Assembly: GCA_963823895.1 (NCBI GenBank)
Contig: CAWGNG010000020.1
Span: 620,001 to 684,000 of the forward strand
Reading direction: 5' to 3'
DNA length: 64,000 nt
Source of the DNA: G963675935 sp963823895
GTDB taxonomy: Bacteria > Planctomycetota > Planctomycetia > Pirellulales > Thermoguttaceae
Below, in pieces: positions 35,997 to 47,600 of the stretch (position 1 is the stretch's first letter; each line of letters starts with the position of its first letter). A program made the position numbers and the translations under genes. The notes under the pieces are model-generated. The model saw nothing but the letters and a program-made list of their open reading frames with translations. It was not told the DNA's origin and searched no databases.

Positions 35997-38900
35997 TCAC
36001 CTTCTTCTCGACCTTGTTGGCTGTTTTGCTTCCTTCGTCCATTGCGCGATTCGCTTTTCAGCGGTTTCACGAGAATGTGTCATGGAACGCTTCGGGACCA
36101 ATATCGCATCCTTTTGCCGCTCCAATTCGCGTACCTCCTTTTGCAGCGCACTGATTTGCTCTGTCAATTCCTGTTCCTCCGGCGTTGGCGGTCTGGCCCG
36201 GCCGAACCCGCGTGCTGCTCGCATTTGCCTTTGCCTTTGCCCCAACTTCACATATTCGTCCACTTTTCTAGGCCATTTGACGCTGGCATCTGAGCTTTGC
36301 CGCTTCAATTCCTGCAACTTTGCCTTCAATTGCTTATCGGCCTCCTTTTGTTTGCCATGCCCGACCTTGCTCCAGACCAGTTCGTGTCCGTTTTTGTCGA
36401 CAACGGCAATGGCATAGTAGCTGTCGTTGTTCGGCGAGTCGGCTTTAGAGGGATCGTCGTTCTCGGTGGAATTGTCTGATGCCTCCTTCTCTTCGGTTCT
36501 TTGTCGTTCGATCTTCAAAGAGTCTCTAAACGCGGGATGGACTCCGCACGCGACTCGCAAGCCGATGGTATTAACGACCGCCGATGGTGCAATGCCGTAG
36601 CGACGGCCGATCTCCCATTGGCCGGCAAAATTATCCCAAGAACAGCCGCGACACACGCGATTCGAACCGAAGGACGGACCGGTGGGGTCGATGGCAGTGG
36701 ATTTGTCGTCGAATCGTATCTGATACCAATCGGCGCACCATTGCCGCACATTTCCGCGCATTTCGTATAAGCCCCACTCATTCGGCTTCTTTTTGCCCAC
36801 GGGGTGAGTCGTGACGGCGGAGTTGTTGCCCACCCATCCGAAGTCATAGATGTCCCGCTCACGATGTTTGTCTGGCACAGTACCAGCCCGACAGGCATAC
36901 TCCCACTCGGCCTCGGTCGGCAGCCGGAAACCCTCTCGCTCAATCCCGAATTTCCCGTTGAGCTTGTTCACAAACACCGCACAATCATCCCACGAGACGC
37001 TCTCCACGGGGTTCTTCGGGCCTTGGGAGTGACTCGGGTTATTTCCCATGATCGTTTGCCACTGTTCCTGGGTGACATGGTACTTGCCGAGGTAGAACGG
37101 CTGCGTGATGGTTACGTCGCGGATTCGGACCGAATTTTCATCCGCCATTACGAAAGAGCCTGCCGAAATCAAAATCAGTTCCAACTTGATTCCGCCGCCG
37201 AGGTTCAACGTAATCTCCCGATCGCCCCAAGGGACCGGCTTCGGCGCAACCGTCGTGACCGTGAAGTTGGTCCGAGCGATTCGGCCTTCCAGGCTTTCGA
37301 CCGACACAACGATGTCGTACGTGCCGGGCGCCTGGTTTTCGGTCGGCGTCCAGGTGAATTGCCCGGACCACGGATCAATCGTTGCGCCCGCCGGCGCGTT
37401 CGGGGCGAGGCCGAATCGCAGCTTCCCCTCCCACGATTGGGCGTCCTCGACCGATACGTCAACCGTCAACCGCTTCCCCGCTTCGATGGTCTGTGGAGGA
37501 ATCGGCCGAAGACGCGGCGTTTTCGGTGCGGTTGACGCCACGGGCGCGCTCGACTTTTCGGCCGGCGGAACGGGCCTCGGCACAACTCCGGCCGATCCCG
37601 ACGTGCCCGCGTTCCATAGGGTCGCCGTATTGTCGTCCAAACCCATGAGAATCTGCCGGCCATCTGGACTGAACGCCACGGAGTTTACTCTGTTGTGTCC
37701 GTGGAAGGTATAAAGATATTGTCCGCTGGCCGCGTCCCAGAGGATCGCCCCGTCGTCCGACGATCCCGCGGTGAGTATCCTCCGGCCATTCGGACTGAAG
37801 GCCACGGCTACCGCGTCACGTAGTCTGCCGAAGCCTTGAAGAGGTTGTCCTTGAAAGGTGTGGAGCTTTTGCCCGTTGGCTGCGTCCCAAAGGATCGCCG
37901 TGCCGTCATAAGCCCCGGTGAGCACCCGTCGGCCGTCTGGACTGAAAACCACGGATTTCACGGTATCCGTGTGTCCCTGGAAGGCGCGAATCTGTTGGCC
38001 GGTGGAAATGTCCCACAGGATCGCCGAATCTTGGATCGAGTCTGCCCGTTGCCCAACCGAACGACCGCCAGTTAGCATCTGTCGGCCGTCCGGGCTAAAC
38101 GCTACGGACTCCGTGGAAAAGCTACCTGCGAACTTTTCGATTTTTTCTCCGCTGACCGCATCCCATAAGATTGCCGCAGGGTCAAAGGCTCCCGTCAACA
38201 CCTGCCGGCCATTTGGACTGAAGGCCACCGACTGTACTATAAAATGATGGAAGGTTTGGAGTTGCCGACCCGTCGACGCATCCCAAAGAATCGCCGTTTT
38301 GTCCGACGATCCCGTGAGTATCTGCCGGCCGTCTGGACTGAAGGCCACGGAGCATACATGCTCGCTGTGTCCCGTGAAGACGTGAAGTTTTTGTCCGCTG
38401 GCCGCATCCCACAGGATTGCCGTGTGGTCGTGAGAGCCAGTCAACACGTGCCGGCCATCCGGACTAAAAGCAACGGAGGTGATGTACTCGGTGTGTCCCT
38501 GGAACGTACGGATTTGCCGGCCGATGGGCGGCCCCGTCACCCAAATGGTAAAGACGCCTCTGGCTGATTGGCCGTTCAAAGTGGTGACGACGACGGCCAC
38601 ATCGCGACTTTCGGAATCCTGATCCTCGGCCGGCATCCAAGAAAACTCGCCGGTTTGTGGATCGATCGTCGCGCCGGGCGGTCCCCGACCCGCAAAACCA
38701 TAGCGCAACCTTCCCCGCCAGACTTCCGCGTTCTCCACGGATATCGCCATCCGCAAGGACTTTCCGGCTTGCACAGTCTGCGGGGCAATCGGATTGAACT
38801 TCAATGGAACAGGCGGCACCGTGACCCTTATGCTCATTTCGTCGTGGCGGCCGTCGATTGTCTTGACCAAGACGACGATATCATATTGGCCGGGGGCTTG

Positions 38901-40391
38901 GTCAGGTTTTGGTATCCACGTGAGGCTGCCGGTTTCCGGGTCGATGCTGGCCCCAAACGGGGCCTGTGGACCAAGGCTAAAGTGCAATTTCTCTTTCCAT
39001 CGCCGCGTAGTTTCCAACGCGGCGACGACTTTCAGCGGTTTTCCTGTCTCCACGATCTGCGGTTCGACGGGACGCAGCTTCAGCGGTGGTGATGGCGATG
39101 TTTGCCAACCAAGGATTGCCGCGGCTACAATCAGAGACACAACCGTAGTAGCGCGGAGGAAGTTGTGTAGGATCGTGTTGTCCTGCCCCACGGCGGCCAG
39201 CAGGAACTGGTCCACTGCTCGCACCGGAGCAACAACCGCATGGAGCAGCGAGGAGAGAACTCGTCGCGGTGGTGTTACCACCTCCTCAAATGCGCTCGCA
39301 GGCAACGTGCCTTCATCGGAGGTTGCCTGAGTCTTGATTGTACTTTGTTTCGGCTCGACCGCCGGCAGTGCGGCAACCGCCATCGCCACGGCTTTGGCCG
39401 GCGAAGTTGGCTTCGGTTTCGACGCCAGCAAACTTCTCACTGCGGACTCTTGAGGGACGCTGAGTGGCACGACCTTCCCGGTGTCCCAGACCAAGATCTC
39501 GTCCAACAGCGGCGACGTCTCTAACGGCGCTTGGCACGCCAACGCTAGGCGACCGGCCAGCGTTCGAGCGTCGGCATCCGGCAGTTTCCACAGCTCGCGG
39601 AACAAGCTCGATTCGCCCGGACTGCGGAAATCCGCCTCACGAAACAACAGATTGTCGCCGTTGTTGAACTGTTGCCAAAGCTCGCGCCGCCCCACTTTCA
39701 GGCAACGAACTGCACAATAGATCGCCAAATGGGAGAAGCGATCGACTTCGGCGCTGTACGTCCCGTCGCGAAGTCGTTGCGAATGCTGATAGGCCGGATG
39801 GCCCAATTCGCCCGACGGGCTGCCCGCCAGAGCGGGCACATACATGCCGTCGTAGTCGATCAGCTTCAACGCAAGCTGCCTGCCCTTGGGCACCAGCAGT
39901 ACGTTGCCGTGTTGCAGATCGGCGTGGGCCATGCGGGCTTCGCGCAACCGCTGCGCCAACTTCGGCCACAGCCCCAGCAATTGATCGAGTGTTTTCGGCT
40001 TATCGACGTACTTTTCGACGAACTGGTTGAGCCCCAGCCCTTCGACCCAGCGCATTTTCAAGGCAGGATGCCAGTGGCCGGCGATGTGAATGCCTGACTC
40101 GATATATTGAAAATCGACGGTGAAGGGAAGTTTAACGCGATCGAGATGGGCCGAGATTTCGCGGTAGCGCTCCCGCTGGTCAGCCACCTCACGGGTGAAG
40201 CATTTCAGGGCCCAGATGTTGCCGGTTGCCGGACATTCGACTTTATAGACGTCGGCGAAGTTGCCGGACCAAAGCAACGGCAACCCTCGATCGTCGAGCG
40301 CCGCGCGGCCGCCCCGCAGTTCCTCGTCGCTCATGCACGAGCGGAGGTTTTGAACCGCCTCGAAGTAATCCGTCGAACGGGGCCAACTCAT
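35997..40391 (-). CDS. Membrane kinase 1: kinase domain, Ig-like, seven WD40 and SUMF1-like domains
   Basis: 1464 residues. N-terminal kinase-like domain: nucleotide loop WSGNFADVYK, Lys63 in ALKCFT, catalytic loop HADLQHGN (156-163) and LIDYDG in place of DFG; key Lys, Asp and Asn are kept but the activation segment is short, as in atypical bacterial kinases. A membrane helix lies near 412-428. The next part has two Ig-like (He_PIG) units, seven WD40 blades (about 624-924), a third Ig-like unit, and a SUMF1/FGE-fold domain (about 1060-1284) reading RVCRGCSWDN where the fold usually has RGGSW. A coiled C-terminal tail begins YYAIAVVDKNGHELVWSKVG and is shared with kinase 2. It should sense ligands through the C-terminal part and phosphorylate a partner on the other side. 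Confidence 0.88.
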   Translation of the reverse strand: MSWPRSTDYFEAVQNLRSCMSDEELRGGRAALDDRGLPLLWSGNFADVYKVECPATGNIWALKCFTREVADQRERYREISAHLDRVKLPFTVDFQYIESGIHIAGHWHPALKMRWVEGLGLNQFVEKYVDKPKTLDQLLGLWPKLAQRLREARMAHADLQHGNVLLVPKGRQLALKLIDYDGMYVPALAGSPSGELGHPAYQHSQRLRDGTYSAEVDRFSHLAIYCAVRCLKVGRRELWQQFNNGDNLLFREADFRSPGESSLFRELWKLPDADARTLAGRLALACQAPLETSPLLDEILVWDTGKVVPLSVPQESAVRSLLASKPKPTSPAKAVAMAVAALPAVEPKQSTIKTQATSDEGTLPASAFEEVVTPPRRVLSSLLHAVVAPVRAVDQFLLAAVGQDNTILHNFLRATTVVSLIVAAAILGWQTSPSPPLKLRPVEPQIVETGKPLKVVAALETTRRWKEKLHFSLGPQAPFGASIDPETGSLTWIPKPDQAPGQYDIVVLVKTIDGRHDEMSIRVTVPPVPLKFNPIAPQTVQAGKSLRMAISVENAEVWRGRLRYGFAGRGPPGATIDPQTGEFSWMPAEDQDSESRDVAVVVTTLNGQSARGVFTIWVTGPPIGRQIRTFQGHTEYITSVAFSPDGRHVLTGSHDHTAILWDAASGQKLHVFTGHSEHVCSVAFSPDGRQILTGSSDKTAILWDASTGRQLQTFHHFIVQSVAFSPNGRQVLTGAFDPAAILWDAVSGEKIEKFAGSFSTESVAFSPDGRQMLTGGRSVGQRADSIQDSAILWDISTGQQIRAFQGHTDTVKSVVFSPDGRRVLTGAYDGTAILWDAANGQKLHTFQGQPLQGFGRLRDAVAVAFSPNGRRILTAGSSDDGAILWDAASGQYLYTFHGHNRVNSVAFSPDGRQILMGLDDNTATLWNAGTSGSAGVVPRPVPPAEKSSAPVASTAPKTPRLRPIPPQTIEAGKRLTVDVSVEDAQSWEGKLRFGLAPNAPAGATIDPWSGQFTWTPTENQAPGTYDIVVSVESLEGRIARTNFTVTTVAPKPVPWGDREITLNLGGGIKLELILISAGSFVMADENSVRIRDVTITQPFYLGKYHVTQEQWQTIMGNNPSHSQGPKNPVESVSWDDCAVFVNKLNGKFGIEREGFRLPTEAEWEYACRAGTVPDKHRERDIYDFGWVGNNSAVTTHPVGKKKPNEWGLYEMRGNVRQWCADWYQIRFDDKSTAIDPTGPSFGSNRVCRGCSWDNFAGQWEIGRRYGIAPSAVVNTIGLRVACGVHPAFRDSLKIERQRTEEKEASDNSTENDDPSKADSPNNDSYYAIAVVDKNGHELVWSKVGHGKQKEADKQLKAKLQELKRQSSDASVKWPRKVDEYVKLGQRQRQMRAARGFGRARPPTPEEQELTEQISALQKEVRELERQKDAILVPKRSMTHSRETAEKRIAQWTKEAKQPTRSRRR

Positions 40392-40498
40392 GCTTTACAG
40401 TTCCGCGATTGGTCGGCCTGCCACGCTTTGCCGACTTTCCTGCGCAATGCATCGAAATCGTCGTGTAAGAAGCGAAGTAGCTGAACGGTCACTTGCAT
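40388..40498 (-). pseudogene. Truncated moxR 5' copy between kinases 2 and 1
   Basis: A 36-codon frame from ATG 40498 to TGA 40388, overlapping the kinase 1 start as ATGA. The translation includes LLRFLHDDFDALRRKVGKA, matching the MoxR start QLRSFRDDFDALRGEVGKV, and the DNA upstream of ATG (AGGACAACAACC) also matches the moxR leader (AGGACACAACCC). After the VGK motif similarity stops, before the Walker A region. It is a remnant of a duplicated moxR, not a functional ATPase. Because it lies directly after kinase 2, as moxR lies after kinase 1, it marks duplication of a kinase-moxR unit. Confidence 0.85.
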
Positions 40499-40543
40499 GG
40501 TTGTTGTCCTGCTCTTCTCGACCTCGGTGTGACTTCAATTCGA

Positions 40544-43500
40544 TTACTTGTGTGACGCCTTTTGCAAACACGCCTCCCTCCAATTCTGGATTTGTTGATA
40601 CGCTTCCGCCTGCGTTTCCATCCTTGTCGGGCCGCGTGGCGAGAACCGATCCGAACGTGAATGACGCAAGTTAATCGACCGATTGTTCCGACTCCTGATT
40701 TCTTTGCTCAGTTTCTCCTGAGCTTCCCCCTTCGTGCCATGCACAACGTCGCTCCAAATAACAAGTCTGGTTGTGTTCGCGATGATGGCAATGGCGAAGT
40801 AGCCGTCTTCCGCCGATGCAGTTTCCTTCTTGTTCGGCAGAATAAGCCTCGGTGCATCCGTAGGTGATTTCGACGTACCCGCATCTCGGATGAGAGGAGG
40901 GCGGAAAGCGACGTGCTCGTCGGGGGTGCTGAGAAGAGCCATCCATTTGAGCGCGCCCACCCGCCGGAATGACGGGCCGTCGATCACCTTGAACTCAAAA
41001 AGAAGTTCGTCGTCGTGTTTCAACGTATCGAGGAAGCTTCGCGATTTGTCATCGTTCGCACACAACAATTCGATGTTGTCATAATCGAAATACAGCCTCC
41101 AAACGCTGATTTTCAGGTTGGAGTTCTCGTGCGAATACCTGTGAAAGACGCCGACGGCCCGCAAGGTCTGCCTGGCGTTCTTCTGTAAGTTGGACCGTAT
41201 CTTGGACCATTGCTCTTTGTCCGCGGCGAAATCGACGGCGGTGATGAGGCTTTGCGGGTCTGACTCGCGGACGATGGTTTTTCCGGTGAACTTCAGACTG
41301 CTCGAAAAGTTGCGCGGTTCTTCGGACAAAACGCCGGTAACTTCAACGCGGTTGCCGTCCCGATATTGAGCGAAGGCGGTTTTGGCCGCGCCGATAAACG
41401 CGATTTCGGCGTAAACTGAGGAAAAAGCCTTGAATTTGCTCTCGGCTGTGACACGCACTGTCTTGCTGTACTCGTTGAATCTCGAATAGCGACAGGTGAA
41501 CTTAACTTCAGTCCCCGGCGCAGGAGGGTTGCGGAGTACCGCTGCAAGTCCGGTGCAGAGCGTACTGTCGTGGAAGCTGCCCGGCTTGCGTTTTTCGCCG
41601 ACCACGGCGCGGGCATCCGGCCTCTTGATGCATTCGACTGATTTGATCCGCAACAAAGGCACCGCGGGTTGCAGCCTCGTCCGTGCCGCGTAAGCGCCGC
41701 AAACCACGCCGGTGACGGAAACTTGGTCGGCATCGCTGAACGAGTCCGCAACGCTGACGTAATCGGCCAATTCGTCGACAAATGCCGCGTTGTCGGCGTA
41801 AGCCTCGAACGACCAAACACCTAGGACCGATCGAGATTGGGTCGATGCGAGGTTGACGACGATATGAGTCTCTCCCTTTTGGCAGCGAATGCGTTCCAGC
41901 CTGCCCGACCAGGTCGCCTCCTTTCCCAGCATCTCGTCCAAAGCGGCGACGGCTGCATCGGGGGTGCCGCTTGGGGCGACCACGTTCGTCCGCCGGGGAC
42001 CATTGATATCGACCAGCGTGGCGAGCTTCCCCTGGACGTAGACTTGGCTGCAATTCAGTCGAAGAATGCACCAGACGGTTGGCAATGCAGGCGGAGTTGC
42101 TGCCGAGTTCCCGGGCATAGGCCCCAGTGGGCCACGCGGAGGCAAGAAGTTGGTTGGTGAAGCGGCTTGAACGGCCACCGGATCATCAATCGTGGCCGCC
42201 ACTTCCACCACCGCCCCTGGCGGGTAATCCAAGAACTCTTTCAGTTGCACTGTAGAGCCAAAATGGGCTTCGCAGCGAATCGTTCCCTCTGTGGTGCCGG
42301 GGACCGTTAGGAACGCCACCAAGTCGTCGGACCGCACGCGGCTGACGGTGTTGAAGAAAGCGATCAGCCGCCCGGATACTCCCTTGGCGCTTCGTGCAGT
42401 CCGCATAAGAAATCCCGGCGAGCGCCGAATCACCTCCTCCGACGTCGTTCCCCCTCGACCGAGAACGCGGGTCGATCCATGTCTCCGGCTGCCCACTCTT
42501 CTCGATCCCTTCGCCGCAAAAACTCCAACACACCATGCTCATGGATGGCATGCCTCCCTGGCCCTGGTTGAAGGGCGCCAGCCGCAATTCCTCGACGATC
42601 CCCGGCGGCACCACCCGCATATCTCGGAAGTTGCCCACAACCCGAGGCTGCTGGCCCCCCGGCTGTGGCCACTCTATCCGATTATTCGTCCAACGTTTCA
42701 CGGCAACGCGCACACTGTCACTTACGCAATAGTCCGACATCGGCAAAGCAAGCGTCTCTCCGTCGAATTCGACTGCGGCAAGTGGGTATCTCCTGGCCGA
42801 TACCAGGTTGTCGAACAAATTGAAAGACTCCGAGCCTTGCACGGGCTGCGGCACGCCAGACGGCAGGATGTAGACCAGCGATTTCCCTTCACTCACGCGC
42901 ACCGCCGCCAACCGGCCCGTGAGCACAAAACGCTCAGGAACGCTTGTCGGTTGCCGCGGCTCGTTTGGCGCCGACCGCCGCGGATAATACATCTCTGTGT
43001 TCGGAGTCATCATCCGCGCCAGCAAATCCCACGACCTCTCCTCCAGCCCTTGCAGAACCATTTCGCGCGCGTCACGAATCGAGTTCGATCGCGAGTCGCT
43101 AGCTGGAACCCAGACTGTCTTGACTTCTTGAAGCACCGGCGATCCAGTCAATGGACCGGGGGGCACCTCAGGGGACGCGACAAGTGGCGGCTGCCGAAAC
43201 GGCGGCTGCCAAGACGGCGGCTGCGTCGGCATCGGGACGGTCGGTCTCACTCTTGACATGCTAGACGGCTGGGGCGACATCCACGTCGTCGAGGGCAGAC
43301 CGGCAGACTCGCCAACCGGACTACGAGACTTCCACAGGCCAGTCACCTCCCAAGCGATGCCGACAAGCAGCATCAGCGATAGGAGTGGCGCCATGACACG
43401 GAGGAAGTTATGAAGGATACTATTCTCTGGCCCTACCAAGGCCAGCAACAGCCGATCCACCGCCCGCACTCGGGCGACGCCCGTGCGAGGCAGCCCCAGG

Positions 43501-44663
43501 AGGACGCGGTCGATGACGGCAAATGCACTGCGATTGCCCGGCGGCAGCGTTAACACCTCTTCAAATGCTTCAACCGGCACCGTGCCTTGATCGGAGACTG
43601 CCCTGGTCTCGACCGCACTTTGTTCCGGCTGAACGGCAGGCGGCTCGGCGACCGCCGTCGCCACGGCTTTGGCCGGCGAAGTTGGCTTCGGTTTCGACGC
43701 CAGCAAACTTCTCACTGCGGACTCTTGAGGGACGCTGAGTGGCACAACCTTCCCGGTGTCCCGGGCCAAGATCTCGTCCAACAGCGGCGACGCCTCTAAC
43801 GGCGCTTGGCACGCCAACGCTAGGCGACCGGCCAGCGTTCGAGCGTCGGCATCCGGCAGTTTCCACAGCTCGCGGAACAAGCTTGATTTACCCGGACTGC
43901 GGAAATCCGCCTCACGAAACAACAGATTGTCGCCGTTGTTGAACTGTTGCCAAAGCTCGCGCCGCCCCACTTTCAGGCAACGAACTGCACAATAGATCGC
44001 CAAATGGGAGAAGCGATCGACTTCGGCGCTGTACGTCCCTTCGCGGAGCCGCTGTGGGTGTTGATAGGCCGGATGGCCCAATTCGCCCGACGGCCGACCC
44101 GCCAGAGCGGGCACGTACATCCCATCGTAGTCGATCAGCCGGAGCGCAAGCTGATTGCCCTTGGGCACCAGCAGTACGTTGCCGTGCTGCAGATCGGCGT
44201 GGGCCATCCGGGCCTCGCGCAGCCGTTTGGCAAGCTTCGGCCATAGCCCCAGCAGTTGGTCGAGCGTTGCGGGCTTATCGACATACTTTTCGACGAACTG
44301 GTTGAGCCCCAGCCCTTCGACCCACCGCATTTTCAAGGCGGAATGCCAGTGGCCGGCAATGCGGATGCCCGACTCAAGATATTGAAAATCGACGGTGAAG
44401 GGCAATTTGGCCCGATCCAGATGGGCCGAGATTTCGCGGTACCGTTCCCGCTGGTCGGCCACCTCACGTGTGAAGCATTTCAGGGCCCAGATGTTGCCGG
44501 TTGCCGGACATTCGACTTTATAGACGTCGGCGAAGTTGCCGGACCAAAGCAACGGCAACCCTCGATCGTCGAGCGCCGCGCGGCCGGCGAGCAGTTCCTC
44601 GTCGCTCATGCACGAGCGGAGGTTTTGGACCGCCTCGAAGTAGTCGGTCGAACGGGGGATCAT
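40544..44663 (-). CDS. Membrane kinase 2: kinase domain with beta-rich/OB-like repeats; frameshift near 42452
   Basis: The first 430 residues are nearly the same as kinase 1 (NFADVYK, ALKCFT, HADLQHGN, LIDYDG). A membrane helix (LLSLMLLVGIAWEVTGL) and a Pro-rich linker follow. After FCGEGIEKSG the frame changes at a run of five C at 42450-42454, continuing with SEEVIRRSPGFLMRTA and then several similar beta-rich units (VSVTGVVCGAYAA, VEVTGVLSEEPRNFS, KLATLVDING) that look like OB-fold or similar repeats. The end, YFAIAIIANTTRLVIWSDVV, matches the tail of kinase 1. About 1373 residues after repair. No WD40 or SUMF1 domain is present, so only the sensor part differs from kinase 1. Confidence 0.8.
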
Positions 44664-44685
44664 GCGTCACTGCGGCCTTTTCTGT

Positions 44686-47600
44686 CTACGGGGCATCGTT
44701 GCTATCGGCGTTTGTCGGCCGCGTTCCGTTGTCCGCGTTCCAAAGGATCGCCGTGTGGTCTGCCGAACCAGTGAGTACCCGCTTGCCGTCCGGGCTGAAT
44801 GCGACGGATTCTACCCGACGTTTATGTCCTCTGAAGACGCGAATTTGCTCGCCCGTCTCCACATTCCACAAGATCGCTGTCTCGTCCAACGACCCGGTGA
44901 TTGCCCACTTGCCATCGGGGCTGAAGGCGACGGAGGTTACTTCAATGCGATGCCCATTGAAGTCGCGGATTTTTTCGCCGGTTTCCGCGTTCCAAAGAGT
45001 TGCCGCGTTTCCATTGTGTCCTGTAAGCAGCTGCTTGCCGTCCGGGCTAAACGCGACCGATCCGGTGCCGCTGCCGCGTCCCTTGAACTCGCGGATTTTT
45101 TCGCCCGTGTCCGTGTTCCAAAGAATTGTGACGTCGTAATTATCTTCGGAAATAATGCGTTTTCCATCGTGTCCGAAGGCGACAGAATTGACGGATCCGC
45201 GGTGCCCGACGAACTTTCGGAGTTGCTTGCCTGTTTCGGCGTTCCAAAGAATTATGGTATCGTCAAGCGATCCGGTGAGCAACTGCATTCCGTCAGGACT
45301 GAAGGCGACAGCACGAATGGATTGGTTATGCCCGTTAAAACCGCGGATTTGCTTGCCCTTGTCAGCGTCCCAAAGGATCGCCCTATTGTCCTTCCCAAAA
45401 TACCCGGCGAGCACCCGCTTTCCGTCCGGGCTGAACGCGACAGAGGCTAGGGTGACGAGGCCGTGCCTCTTTAGGACACGGATTTGTTCACCCGTCTGCG
45501 CGTCCCAAAGGATCGCTCCATCACGCATGTCCCCAGTTAGTACTTGCTTTCCGTCCGAGTTGAAGGCGGCAGATTCCACGGTGCGATCGCCGCTCCCGAA
45601 GGCGCAGATTTGCCTGCCCGTGTCAGCGTCCCAAAGGATAGTCCTGGAGAGATCGTCCCTGGTGAGCACACGCGTTCCGTCCGGGCTGAAAGCGACGGAC
45701 TTTACGCTGCACGTATGCCCGAAGACTCGGATTTGTCCGCCCAACTTTGCCGCCTCCCAGTCAGCTTTTGCTTTCTCTTTGGCCTTTCTTCGGGTGACTT
45801 CTGCCTCGGCCTTTTTCAGCGACGTTTCTTCGGCGGCTTTTTCCTGCACGACCGATTTCGACAAGTCCGCGTCCCATAGGATCGCCGTCTTGTCACTCGA
45901 CCCGGTGAGCACCCGTTTGCCGTCTGGGCTGAACGCGACGGAGCGTACCGCACCATTGTGTCCCTTGAAGATGCAAACGCGATTGCCCGTGCCTACGTTC
46001 CAGAGAATCGCCGTCTTGTCCCTCGATCCGGTGAGCACCTGCGTGCCGTCCGGGCTGAACACGACGGAGTTTACACACACTTTGTGCCGGTCGATAACGT
46101 GATTGCGCCGTTTGAGAAGATGAATCTGCTCGCCCGTTTTTACGTCCCAAAGGATCGCCGTACCGTCATAGTCCCCGGTGATCGCCTGTTTGCCGTCTGG
46201 GCTGAACGCGACGGACCATACTGGGCAGCGATGCCCACTGAGGGTGCGGACTTGCTCGCCCGAGTCCGCGTCCCAAAGGATCGCCGTCTTGTCATGAGAG
46301 CCGGTAAGCACCCGCTTGCCGTCCAGACTGAACGCGACCGAACTTAATCGTTCACTATGTCCCTTGAAGACGCGGATGTTTGCACCCGAGTTCGCGTCCC
46401 AAAGGACCGCCGTATGGTCACTCGATCCGGTAAGCACCCGCTTACCGTCCGGGCTGAACGCGAGGGATTCTACTGAGTAATTATGTCCGTTGAAGACACG
46501 AAGTCGCTCGCCCGTGTCGACGTTCCAGAGGATCGCCGTATTCTCGAAGTAGGGCGCGGTGAGCACCTGCTTGCCGTCTGGACTGAACGCGATGGAGGTT
46601 ACATTATCAATCTTATTATGTCCTCGGAAGACGCGGATTTGCACGCCCGAATCTGCGTTCCAAAAGATCACCGTATTGTTCCAAGCCCCGGTGAGCACCT
46701 GCTTTCCGTCCGGGCTGAACGCGACGGAGGTTACCTCGCTGCCATGCCCACGGAATACGCGGATTTGCTTGCCACAATTAACTTCCTCCCACTCGGTATT
46801 TGCTTTTTCTTCAGCCATTCTCCGGGCAGCCTCTTCTTCCTCGGCTCTTTTTCGGGCGGCTTCTTCTTCCGCTTTTTCTCGTCTGGCCTCTTCCTCGGCC
46901 TTTTTCCGGGCGGCCTCTTTTTCGGTTCTTCTCCGTTTGGCTTTCTCGGCCCCTTGCCGGCCTTCTTCCTCCTTGGCCAGTTTTTCCGCTGCTTCATTTT
47001 CCACCCGTTGTATGGCGGCCAACTCCATAGCGCGTTTCGCCTGCAAACGACTATAAGGCACACCAACTATGACCGCCAACAACGCAACCGCTATCATCAC
47101 GCGGAGGAAGTTGTGTAGGATCGTGTTGTCCTGCCCTACCAGGGCCAGCAAGAGCCGATCCACCGCCCGCGCCGGAGCGACAACCGCACGGAACAGCGAG
47201 GAGAGAACTCGCCGCGGCGGTGTTGCCACCTCTTCAAACGCACTCGCGGGCAACGTGCCTTCATCGGAAATTGTCTGGGTAGTAGCCGCGATTTGTTCTG
47301 GCGCGACCGCAGGCGGCTCGGCGACCGCCACTGCGGCAATTGTCGGCTTCGGCGACAATAGGGCCTTCACCGCCGACTCTTGCCGCCCGTCAAGCGGCAC
47401 GGTCTTTCCGTCGCCCTTGACAAGTACGTCGTCAAGCAGTGGCACTTCTTCAAGCCGTGCTTCGCACGCCAACGCTAGGCGTCCCACTAGCGTTCGAGCG
47501 TTGGCATCCGGGAGTTTCCACAACTCGCGGAACACGCTCGACTCGCCCGGACTGCGGAAATCGGACTCTCGAAACAACAGGTTGTCACCGTTGTTGAACT

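Noticed and set aside
44700..46760. Array of regularly spaced similar units that could be taken for a tandem repeat or CRISPR
   Set aside because: It is the coding sequence of WD40 repeats on the minus strand; unit length is about 120-130 bases and varies, with no spacers.
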